DNA from: Bacteroidota bacterium | GTDB taxonomy: Bacteria > Bacteroidota > Kryptoniia > Kryptoniales > JAKASW01 | Assembly: GCA_021796055.1 (NCBI GenBank) | Contig: JAJYOS010000124.1 | Span: forward strand, 1-11,061 | Direction: 5' to 3' | Length of the DNA: 11,061 nt | Shown here: positions 1 through 6,167 of the stretch, one piece after another | How the letters are laid out: each line of letters begins with the position of its first letter | Position numbering within the stretch: position 1 is the stretch's first letter | Notes under the pieces: model-generated | Told to the model about the DNA's origin: nothing | The model's database searches: none | Seen by the model: the letters and a program-made list of their open reading frames with translations, nothing else | Translations under genes and position numbers: made by a program

Positions 1-422
1 TGACAGAACGCGATCTTGGAGAGGCAGGGAAATTGTTAGGTGTCGCGGACAAGGTCGTAGTGGACGCCCCATGTTCCGGAAGCGGGACGATCAGACGAAA
101 TCCCGACAAGAAATTCAGGCTCACGATGGAATCGGTCGCGAGTCACGCTCGTTATCAAAAGGAACTCCTTGACCGCTACGCGAGGCTCGTTAGGGTTGGC
201 GGCGTGTTAGTCTACTCGACTTGTAGCATCTTCCCCGAGGAAAACATCGCAGTCGTGAATTCTTTCCTTGAGGCTAATGGCGGATTCCAGCGGGAGAATG
301 CCGCGAACTATCTGCCAGGGGAAAGATTTAACCGGCTGATTGAGAACGGATTTCTTACGACTTATCCTCACCGCCATAATATGGACGGTTTCTTTGGGGC
401 TGTTATGAAACGGCTGAGCTGA
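1..422 (+). CDS. rsmB: RsmB/NOP-family 16S rRNA (cytosine-C5) methyltransferase, C-terminal part
   Basis: The frame is open to the left edge, so this is the 3' end of a longer gene; about 139 codons are visible from position 3. The product would transfer a methyl group from S-adenosylmethionine to C5 of a cytosine in 16S rRNA (C967 in E. coli if a true RsmB). Both family cysteines are present. DAPCSGSGT is motif IV, with the Cys codon at 72-74 (needed for product release). YSTCS is motif VI, with the Cys codon at 222-224 (the nucleophile). The end, with a HRHNMDGFF stretch, is the usual RsmB/NOP terminus. The N-terminal RNA-binding domain is outside the window, so RsmB cannot be separated from another NOP-family paralog. 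Its last 20 bases overlap the end of the opposing cysteine desulfurase gene. Confidence 0.85.
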   Translation, partial: TERDLGEAGKLLGVADKVVVDAPCSGSGTIRRNPDKKFRLTMESVASHARYQKELLDRYARLVRVGGVLVYSTCSIFPEENIAVVNSFLEANGGFQRENAANYLPGERFNRLIENGFLTTYPHRHNMDGFFGAVMKRLS

Positions 423-1584
423 ACTTCTTGCGCTTGCCGATCCGGTTCACGATGCGGACAAAGGCATCGGCGGCGATGTGAATGTCTTCCTCACTTGTGA
501 ATCTTCCGAATGAGAACCGCACCGTCGCTCTTGTCGTCGAGTCGTTTCTTCCCAGGGCTTTTATTACATGCGAAGGCTGAAGGCTGCCTGAAGAGCACGC
601 GGATCCGCTCGTGACCGCTATCCCTTCCAAGTCGAAATTTATGATAAGCGCGTCTCCGTCAATTTCAATCTCGTCGCTGTTTAACGACACGCTCAGGATG
701 TTCGGGATCGCGCGATCTACGGGTGAGTTGAATACGGCGCCAGCGATCTCGTTACTGATTCGACTTCTGAGAAGCCCGTTGAGGCCGGCTAACCTTTCAA
801 GCTCTTCCTTCATCTCTTGCGAGGCCAACTCAGCCGCCTTCGCAAAGCCGACTGCAAGCGGAACGCTCTCTGTGCCTGGTCGCCTGTTCCGTTCCTGTGA
901 GCCTCCGTGAAAAGTGGGTTGGAATTCGAGCCCTCGTCTTATGTACAGAGCGCCGATTCCCTTAGGGCCGTAAATCTTGTGCGCAGTGAACGACGCGAGG
1001 TCGACGCCGGATTCGGATACGTCGAGAGGGATTTTGCCGAACGATTGTACCGCGTCCGTGTGAAAAAGAGCTCCGGCAGCGTGTACGATTTCCGCGATTG
1101 CCTTTAGATCCTGCGTCGAACCGATCTCATTGTTCGCGTGTATGATGCTCACGAGAAGCGTCTTATCGGTGATGGCCCTTGTGAGCTCATCCGGCGATAC
1201 ATATCCCTTCGCATCAACCGGAAGGAGAGTAACTTCAAAACCTTCCTGTTCCAGGAACTTGGCTGTGTGCAAGACGGCGTGATGCTCAATCGAAGAGATG
1301 ATTAAGTGCTTCTTTCCGATTCCGGAATGCGCCGAAGCAATTCCCCTCAGCGCGGAATTGTCAGACTCGGTTCCTCCGCTCATGAAGAGAAGCTCCGAAG
1401 GTCGGGCGCCGATCAGAGACGCTATTGACTCGCGCGCAGTCTCGAGGGCGGCCTTCGCCTCTCTTCCGAACGAATGTATGCTTGACCCGTTTCCGAACGT
1501 GTCGGTAAAAAAGGGAACCATCGCCTGGACGACGCGTTTATCCATGGGAGTCGTAGCCGTGTAATCGAGATATATTCTTTTCAT
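403..1584 (-). CDS. nifS: Cysteine desulfurase, NifS/IscS type
   Basis: A 393-residue PLP enzyme (fold type I) that takes sulfur from L-cysteine as an enzyme persulfide, for Fe-S clusters, tRNA thiolation or other sulfur cofactors. The start MKRIYLDYTATTP is the family's normal N terminus. Visible motifs are IEHHAV with catalytic His101, HTDAVQ with Asp177 (pairs with the PLP ring nitrogen), TAHKIYGPKG with PLP Lys203, the RRPGTE segment near 234-239, and the mobile loop SGSACSSGS with persulfide Cys330. The long class I loop after the Cys resembles NifS/IscS rather than SufS. No iscU, nifU or mnmA lies beside it, so the acceptor is unknown and iscS would be an equally fair name. Length is normal (E. 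coli IscS is 404). A GGAAGG run touches the ATG with almost no spacing, so initiation looks weak. The upstream TGAAT repeats may be its operator. Confidence 0.93.
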   Translation of the reverse strand: MKRIYLDYTATTPMDKRVVQAMVPFFTDTFGNGSSIHSFGREAKAALETARESIASLIGARPSELLFMSGGTESDNSALRGIASAHSGIGKKHLIISSIEHHAVLHTAKFLEQEGFEVTLLPVDAKGYVSPDELTRAITDKTLLVSIIHANNEIGSTQDLKAIAEIVHAAGALFHTDAVQSFGKIPLDVSESGVDLASFTAHKIYGPKGIGALYIRRGLEFQPTFHGGSQERNRRPGTESVPLAVGFAKAAELASQEMKEELERLAGLNGLLRSRISNEIAGAVFNSPVDRAIPNILSVSLNSDEIEIDGDALIINFDLEGIAVTSGSACSSGSLQPSHVIKALGRNDSTTRATVRFSFGRFTSEEDIHIAADAFVRIVNRIGKRKKFSSAVS

Positions 1585-1595
1585 CCTTCCGTCCG

Positions 1596-1618
1596 TGAAT
1601 CTTTATTCATAACTGAAT
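1596..1618. repeat. Three alternating TGAAT units with 9-bp period, possible operator
   Basis: The sequence reads TGAAT-N4-ATTCA-N4-TGAAT: units at 1596-1600, 1605-1609 and 1614-1618, each inverted relative to the next, with exact 4-bp spacers. The right-hand pair extends to 6-bp arms (TATTCA-N4-TGAATA, 1604-1619), the size of many CRP/FNR- or Rrf2-type operators. It lies 12-34 nt upstream of the desulfurase ATG. A lone -10-like TATATT on the minus strand (1616-1621), with no good -35, would put the repeats at -10/+1. In RNA, the middle unit could pair with either neighbour, giving two mutually exclusive hairpins. Function is inferred from position and symmetry only. Confidence 0.45.
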
Positions 1619-1717
1619 ATAAAACTCATCGGAGTAAGATTTAGTTCGAGTTAGACCTCCTTTGTCGCACAGTCTATCGTAAGCATTTGGCCGGGCATGG
1701 AGGCTCACCAACTGACG

Positions 1718-1746
1718 TTGACTTTATGTCGGGGTGCTTCTATATT
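1718..1746 (+). promoter_or_regulatory. Sigma70-like promoter for the CRP/FNR regulator operon
   Basis: TTGACT (1718-1723) and TATATT (1741-1746) are separated by exactly 17 bp; each hexamer matches the sigma70 consensus at five of six positions. The predicted transcription start is near 1753, giving a leader of about 45 nt. A GGGAG Shine-Dalgarno site (1786-1790) lies 7 nt before the ATG at 1798. Confidence 0.65.
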
Positions 1747-1797
1747 TTTATTTAGAAATCCTGGCAGCTATCGCTAAAGAAACGTGGGAGCCTTGGC

Positions 1798-2481
1798 ATG
1801 AGAGAAGCAATGGAGTTTCTGAGGAATGCTCCAATTTTCGAGGAGCTGGAAGAAAGAGATTTTGCGCGTATAAGCGCTTGTGGCGTAAGGAAGAGCTACA
1901 AGAAGGGGGAAGTTATCCTGATGGAGGAAGAATCGGGATCGGCGCTGTTTGTAATCGTCAGCGGAGAGGTTAAGGTCGTAAGAATTGGAGAAGACGGGCG
2001 TGAAGTGATACTTAGCATTCTCGGCCCGAGCGATATTTTTGGAGAGATGGCATTGCTCGACGGCGAAGCGAGGTCGGCAAGCGTCGTCGCGCTTGACGAT
2101 GCAGAGCTTTTTGTGATTCATCGGAAGGACTTCCTCGGGCTTCTGCACGAATATCCGAGCATTGCTATTTCGTTGCTCAAGCATCTGACGCAGCGGCTCA
2201 GAAGAGCGGACGCTTTGATAAAAAGTCTTTCGCTAAAAGACGCGTACCACCGCGTGGGTTACGTCCTCCTTCAGTTCGCCGATGAGAGAGGCAGAATTAA
2301 GCAGGGTAAGGTCGAGATCGACAACCTCCCTGTCCAGCAAGAAATCGCGAACATGGCGGGAACTACGCGAGAGACCGTCTCGCGCACTTTCAGCAAAATG
2401 GAGAAGCTGAAACTTCTCCACGTGGAAGGTAATGCCGTAACGATATTGGATTACGATTTGTTCAGGCAGAAATTCACCTGA
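1798..2481 (+). CDS. CRP/FNR-family transcriptional regulator
   Basis: A 227-residue protein of normal length. The N-terminal cyclic-nucleotide-binding beta-roll (about 13-125) contains FGEMALLDGE followed by ARSAS. Gly82, Glu83, Arg92 and Ser93 fall where CRP's phosphate-binding cassette contacts cAMP, so nucleotide binding is plausible. There is only one cysteine (Cys28), so an FNR-type Fe-S cluster is unlikely. A dimerisation helix follows (about 126-150), then a winged helix-turn-helix (about 177-205) whose recognition helix TTRETVSRTF carries Arg191, Glu192 and Arg196, matching E. coli CRP Arg180, Glu181 and Arg185. This predicts a palindrome with GTGA-like half-sites. ATG at 1798 is preferred over Met5 because GGGAG lies 7 nt upstream. 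It starts the operon and overlaps the PHP gene by one base. Ligand and regulon are unknown. Confidence 0.92.
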   Translation: MREAMEFLRNAPIFEELEERDFARISACGVRKSYKKGEVILMEEESGSALFVIVSGEVKVVRIGEDGREVILSILGPSDIFGEMALLDGEARSASVVALDDAELFVIHRKDFLGLLHEYPSIAISLLKHLTQRLRRADALIKSLSLKDAYHRVGYVLLQFADERGRIKQGKVEIDNLPVQQEIANMAGTTRETVSRTFSKMEKLKLLHVEGNAVTILDYDLFRQKFT

Positions 2482-3329
2482 TGTGCTTTGTGGATAAAAG
2501 AACGAAATCAGATAAGATAGACTTTCATACTCACACAGATTCGTCCGACGGGGCATTAAGTGTACGTGATTTGATGGCAAAGGCTGCAGATGCCGGAATT
2601 ACAACGCTTGGGATTTGCGACCATGATACCGTGTTGTCGCTTGATGAGGCATTCCGTCTTTCGAGTGAAATGTCTGTTACGGTTGTTCCGGGGATTGAGG
2701 TCACCACGAGGTACAAACGGTTCCAGCTACACATACTCGGTTACTTCATCGACTACGCGGACAGGAAATTTCTCGGCGGCCTGATCGAGCTCCGGGAGGG
2801 ACGCATTCAGCGCGCGAAACGCATCATCGCAAAACTGAACGACATAAAGATACCTTTGAAATTCGAATCTGTGTTTGAAAGGGCCGGAGAAAACGGAGCG
2901 GTAGGTCGGCCTCATATAGCTAATACGATGGTCGAGGAAGGTTTTGCCAGCACTTACGACGAAGTTTTTGAGAAGTACATCGGGATAGGTCGTCCCGCTT
3001 ATGAGGCGAATTATCCTTTCCTTCCAGAAAAGGCGATAGAAATGATAACCGCCGCCGGTGGCTTGAGTTTCCTGGCTCATCCGTCTCACTACGTCAACGA
3101 AGGGCTTCTGGGGTATCTCTTGAAAAGCGGATTGCACGGAGTCGAAGTAGTGCACCCTTCTCACTCCCCGGAGGAGACGCTCTACTACTCGAAGTTCGCC
3201 GATGATAACTCGATCCTCAAATCGGGTGGAAGCGACTTTCACGGCGGACTCAAACATGACGAGGCGAATCTCGGCAGATATCTGATTGACCATGAATGGG
3301 CCAACGCAATGTTGGAGAAATTAGAATAA
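2481..3329 (+). CDS. PHP-domain phosphoesterase, RNase AM/TrpH (YciV) type
   Basis: A 282-residue metal-dependent phosphoesterase; E. coli RNase AM (YciV), the closest well-known family, trims RNA 5' ends and hydrolyses 3',5'-nucleotide bisphosphates. The PHP metal ligands appear in order: DFHTHTDSSDG (His16, His18, Asp23), CDHDT (Asp47, His48), GIEV (Glu73), His84, RPHIA (His145), FLAHPSH (His200), a VVHPSH segment (His225) and GGSDFHGG (Asp252, His254). The set is complete, so it should be active with a three-metal centre. The middle insertion with AGENGAVGRPH is typical of this subfamily rather than of DNA polymerase PHP domains or HisK. Its ATG overlaps the regulator's stop as TGATG and there is no good SD, suggesting translational coupling. 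The exact substrate is inferred from the family. Confidence 0.88.
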   Translation: MCFVDKRTKSDKIDFHTHTDSSDGALSVRDLMAKAADAGITTLGICDHDTVLSLDEAFRLSSEMSVTVVPGIEVTTRYKRFQLHILGYFIDYADRKFLGGLIELREGRIQRAKRIIAKLNDIKIPLKFESVFERAGENGAVGRPHIANTMVEEGFASTYDEVFEKYIGIGRPAYEANYPFLPEKAIEMITAAGGLSFLAHPSHYVNEGLLGYLLKSGLHGVEVVHPSHSPEETLYYSKFADDNSILKSGGSDFHGGLKHDEANLGRYLIDHEWANAMLEKLE

Positions 3330-3353
3330 TAATGCTTGCATTCATTTCAGAAC

Positions 3354-3360
3354 GGAGGAA
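3354..3360 (+). promoter_or_regulatory. Strong Shine-Dalgarno site that sets the ribH TTG start
   Basis: GGAGGAA lies 6 nt before TTG at 3367. No ATG or GTG in the ribH frame lies at a suitable distance, and the next residues match a lumazine synthase N terminus, so TTG is the likely start. A small inverted repeat, AATGC-TT-GCATT (3331-3342), precedes it; it is too short to call a terminator or riboswitch. Confidence 0.75.
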
Positions 3361-3366
3361 ATAAAG

Positions 3367-3828
3367 TTGGTAAATCATGAAGGGGCACTCGACGGAAAAG
3401 GGCTGAAGATCGCGATTATCGTGAGCAGATTTAATAGTGTGGTCACTGACCGGCTGCTGTCAGGAGCGCTAGATGGTTTGGTGCGACGCGGGGTTTCGGA
3501 AAACGACATAGATATTTACAAATGTCCGGGGGCATTCGAGATCCCGTCCGTCGCGAAAAGAGTCATTGACTCGAAGAAACATGACGTAGTAATATGTCTC
3601 GGCGCGGTAATTCGTGGTGAGACCCCTCACTTTGATTACGTCGCTGGCGAATCGGCCAAAGGTGTCGGCCAGCTTTCGTTGGCAGCGCAGGTGCCTGTCG
3701 TTTACGGTGTCTTGACAACCGATTCTTTGGAACAGGCCGTCGATCGCGCCGGAGGCAAATCTGGAAACAAAGGTTTCGATGCCGCGGCAGATGCAATCGA
3801 GATGGTAAATCTTTTCAAACATATTTGA
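3367..3828 (+). CDS. ribH: 6,7-dimethyl-8-ribityllumazine synthase
   Basis: A 153-residue cytoplasmic enzyme of riboflavin synthesis. It condenses 5-amino-6-ribitylamino-uracil with 3,4-dihydroxy-2-butanone 4-phosphate to give the lumazine that riboflavin synthase uses. Family motifs are all visible: SRFN (20-23), where the substrate ring stacks on Phe22; PGAFEIP (54-60); AVIRGETPHFDYV with catalytic His88, the same number as in the Bacillus subtilis enzyme; YGVLTTDSLEQA; and Arg127 followed by GNKG. The length is typical of the icosahedral or pentameric enzyme. No other rib gene and no FMN riboswitch is visible, so the gene appears separated from the rest of its pathway. It lies 37 nt after the PHP gene and 7 nt before the PorZ-like gene. 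Confidence 0.96.
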   Translation: MVNHEGALDGKGLKIAIIVSRFNSVVTDRLLSGALDGLVRRGVSENDIDIYKCPGAFEIPSVAKRVIDSKKHDVVICLGAVIRGETPHFDYVAGESAKGVGQLSLAAQVPVVYGVLTTDSLEQAVDRAGGKSGNKGFDAAADAIEMVNLFKHI

Positions 3829-3835
3829 TGGCCGA

Positions 3836-6076
3836 ATGATCCGAAGACTCTCTCTCTTTTTTTTCTCGCTGGCGGTTGCCGGTTCCGCATTTTCGCAAAC
3901 CTTGACGTGGAAGAACTACACGAGCATGTACGACATAAGCGGGATTGCCGTTTCAGGCGGGAAAGTGTGGGCGGCCACTACCGGTGGCGTATTCTCATAT
4001 GCTCCCTCGACTGGAGCTATTTCTGAATTCACGACCACAGAAGGACTCTCAAACATACAGGCGACTGCGATATGCTCCGATTCTTCGGGGCGTTTGATTG
4101 TCGGTGAGGTGAACGGCGCCATTGATGAGCTGGATTCTACGGGAAGGGTTATCAGGTCGCAGCGAGGCATCGTTGATTTCTCCGCCCTTACCAAAGAAAT
4201 TACGTCGCTCTCCATTGCCGGCGATACGATCTTCGCGAGTACCCCGTTTGGAGTAGTCCTGATCTCGCGCAAGAGTTTCAATGTGTTGGATACGTATTCC
4301 CATTTCGATCCCAAGCAGGGTTCAATACAGTCGAACGCCGTCGCAGTTTTCGGCGGAAGAATTTATGTGGGAAGCCAATTCGGCCTTTCATATGCGCCGA
4401 CGTCGGCGATCAACCTCGCCGCCCCCGACTTGTGGCGGCTCGCGGATACGCTCGGACTTGCCAACGGCGTAAATGACCTTGAAGTTTTCGATGGGAAATT
4501 GTTCGTCGCGACGAAGGGCGGACTCTATTATACGAGCGATGGATTTACATTCCAGCTTGTCACAGGATCGCCGAGCGGCGGTATCCACACATTGACGCCG
4601 ACATCTTCGGATCTCCTCGTGAATGCTGCTTCTGGCTTGTATAGCTTGAGCTCGACTGATGGTTCCTTTAAAACGCTCTATTCCGGAGGTACTCAGCTTA
4701 ACGGGGTGGCGCAGTATTCAGATACGCTCATGTTTGCTGCGACCGCAAACGGGATGTTAGTCGTCGGAGCATCAAGCCAGTTTTTGCTTCCGCCCGGGCC
4801 TGCCACGAATACAATATCTGATCTTGCTGTGGATTCGTCCGGCAATCTCTGGTGCGCTGCAAATAATGGTGATCCCGCCGGTGTAGCCTTCATGGAATTC
4901 AACGGCACGAACTGGAAGAATTATTATCAGAGCAACCTCCCTCAGTTGAAGTCAAACCAGAACGTGAAATACGTGAGCGCGGTTTGCGGAAACAAAATCA
5001 TACTGGGGACATGGGGATTCGGCATGCTGATGATGTCGGGAGATACGACCAAGTACTACGGTAACACCAACTCTACTTTAGTGGGGGAGCCGAATAGCGC
5101 GAACTATGTCCTCGTTGGCAATGCGGCGTGTGATCAGTCCGGCAACATATGGATTACCAACCCTCTTGCATACAACGGCAACTCCCTCGATGTATATTCA
5201 CCCTCGGACTCTACGTGGCATTCATTTCATAATGGCTTGGGACAGACTTCTGCCTTCATTCCGATCGCGATCGACGCTTACAACGGCGTCTGGACGGGAG
5301 ATGCCTTCGGCCAGGCATCGGGGATCGGTTACGGCGGCCTTTTCTATTATAACGATAACGGGACGCTTGATAATCTCTCGGATGATCAGTCATACCTCTT
5401 CACCACTAACAACTCAAGCCTGCTGAGCAACCAGGTTAACTCCGTCGTCGTGGACAACGACGACCAGGTTTGGATCGGAACGTCACTTGGGCTTATGGCC
5501 ATATATGACCCGGACCCAGCAAACGTTTTTTATATAAGTACGATTTATTCGTTATACGACCAGTTCATAAACTCCATTGATTATGATGCGCTCGACCAAA
5601 AATGGGTGGCAACCAACACTGGCGTGTATGTCATTTCCAATGATGGCAACACATCGGTAGCAAGTTACAACACTGCTAATAGTCCTCTCCCAAGCGACAA
5701 AGTTGTTTCGATCGCCTGCGACAGGAAGGACGGAATAGTTTACATGGCAACCGAATATGGAATTACCGAGCTGAAGACCGGAGTCAAACTCCCTCTGCAG
5801 AGTTTCGCGAAGCTAAAAGTTTTCCCTGATCCGGCGGTTCTTCCGATTTCACAGCCAATCCACATCGAAGGGCTGGTCGCCAACAGCGAGATAAAAATAT
5901 TCAGCATCGACGGTAAGTTGGTTGACCAGTTCCAAGCCCAGGGAGGAAATGTCGCTTACTGGAACGGCACCGATCAATCTGGGAATATTCTGCCTACAGG
6001 AGTTTATATTGTCGTGGCCTATAGTTCTGACGGCAGCCAAAGTTCTGTCACAAAGATCGCGTTGATTCACAAGTAG
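3836..6076 (+). CDS. porZ: PorZ-like secreted beta-propeller protein with T9SS-type C-terminal domain
   Basis: A 746-residue exported protein. Residues 1-20 form a signal peptide (basic MIRR, then a Phe/Leu-rich core) with a likely cut after SAFS, leaving Gln21 first. The region 24-310 opens like PorZ (WKNYTSMYDISGIAV, TTGGVFSYA, EGLSNIQ, EVNGAIDEL, TPFGVVLI). A second propeller-like region (about 325-650) carries regulator-propeller blades such as DSSGNLW, DQSGNIW and DDQVWIGTSLG. Residues 660-746 form a beta-sandwich with YWNGTDQSGNILPTGVYIV, the FlgD/T9SS type A sorting fold. Two propellers plus this domain match PorZ of Porphyromonas gingivalis (about 776 residues), a surface component of the T9SS attachment complex that binds anionic LPS. 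No other T9SS gene is visible, so an ordinary T9SS cargo with propellers is the alternative. No SD; translation probably depends on ribH, 7 nt upstream. Confidence 0.75.
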   Translation: MIRRLSLFFFSLAVAGSAFSQTLTWKNYTSMYDISGIAVSGGKVWAATTGGVFSYAPSTGAISEFTTTEGLSNIQATAICSDSSGRLIVGEVNGAIDELDSTGRVIRSQRGIVDFSALTKEITSLSIAGDTIFASTPFGVVLISRKSFNVLDTYSHFDPKQGSIQSNAVAVFGGRIYVGSQFGLSYAPTSAINLAAPDLWRLADTLGLANGVNDLEVFDGKLFVATKGGLYYTSDGFTFQLVTGSPSGGIHTLTPTSSDLLVNAASGLYSLSSTDGSFKTLYSGGTQLNGVAQYSDTLMFAATANGMLVVGASSQFLLPPGPATNTISDLAVDSSGNLWCAANNGDPAGVAFMEFNGTNWKNYYQSNLPQLKSNQNVKYVSAVCGNKIILGTWGFGMLMMSGDTTKYYGNTNSTLVGEPNSANYVLVGNAACDQSGNIWITNPLAYNGNSLDVYSPSDSTWHSFHNGLGQTSAFIPIAIDAYNGVWTGDAFGQASGIGYGGLFYYNDNGTLDNLSDDQSYLFTTNNSSLLSNQVNSVVVDNDDQVWIGTSLGLMAIYDPDPANVFYISTIYSLYDQFINSIDYDALDQKWVATNTGVYVISNDGNTSVASYNTANSPLPSDKVVSIACDRKDGIVYMATEYGITELKTGVKLPLQSFAKLKVFPDPAVLPISQPIHIEGLVANSEIKIFSIDGKLVDQFQAQGGNVAYWNGTDQSGNILPTGVYIVVAYSSDGSQSSVTKIALIHK
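3848..3864 (+). repeat. (CT)5-T7 slippage-prone tract in the signal-peptide codons
   Basis: Five CT dinucleotides (3848-3857) run into a block of eight consecutive T residues (3857-3864). The tract covers codons 5-10 of the PorZ-like gene, in the hydrophobic core of its signal peptide. Loss or gain of a base or CT unit would shift the frame at the very start and stop export, as at phase-variable surface genes. Phe/Leu/Ser codons in a signal peptide can also give such a tract by chance. Confidence 0.5.
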
Positions 6077-6167
6077 AGGCCCGTCTGTATTTTCCCTTTG
6101 ACGTCACTCACCCGACGGCGCCGTATTCTAATCTTCTAAGATCATATTCTCAACCGGTTCTCCCTCT
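6077..6167. other. Intergenic region with short palindromes
   Basis: 91 bp between the PorZ-like gene and the membrane protein gene. It holds two perfect palindromes, TGACGTCA (6099-6106) and ACGGCGCCGT (6115-6124), and a short inverted repeat ATCTT-CT-AAGAT (6131-6142). None is followed by a T run, so there is no convincing terminator. A TTGACG (6098-6103) resembles a -35 box, but the nearest -10-like element, TATTCT (6124-6129), is 20 bp away. Any promoter here is uncertain. Confidence 0.4.

Larger units (their letters stand above)
1585..1797. other. Divergent intergenic control region
   Basis: 213 bp between the leftward cysteine desulfurase gene and the rightward CRP/FNR-type regulator gene. 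Left of centre are AT-rich alternating TGAAT/ATTCA units, close to the desulfurase start; the right part has a sigma70-like promoter for the regulator. I see no credible small ORF, tRNA or terminator. A short inverted repeat CAAC-N4-GTTG (1709-1720) overlaps the -35 box of the rightward promoter but has only 4-bp arms. Confidence 0.7.

Noticed and set aside
1774..2184. Minus-strand open frame of 136 codons
   Set aside because: Antisense to the CRP/FNR regulator gene and its ribosome-binding region; no domain pattern.
2727..3293. Minus-strand open frame of 188 codons
   Set aside because: It lies wholly antisense to the PHP gene, whose metal-binding motifs are complete; the translated product has no recognisable domain.
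3330..3366. FMN riboswitch before ribH
   Set aside because: The 37-nt gap is far too short for the aptamer and none of its conserved segments is present.
6099..6124. Perfect palindromes TGACGTCA and ACGGCGCCGT taken as operators or a terminator
   Set aside because: Each is short, they differ from one another, and neither is followed by a T run or placed on a good promoter; chance is likely. They are noted only within the intergenic feature.
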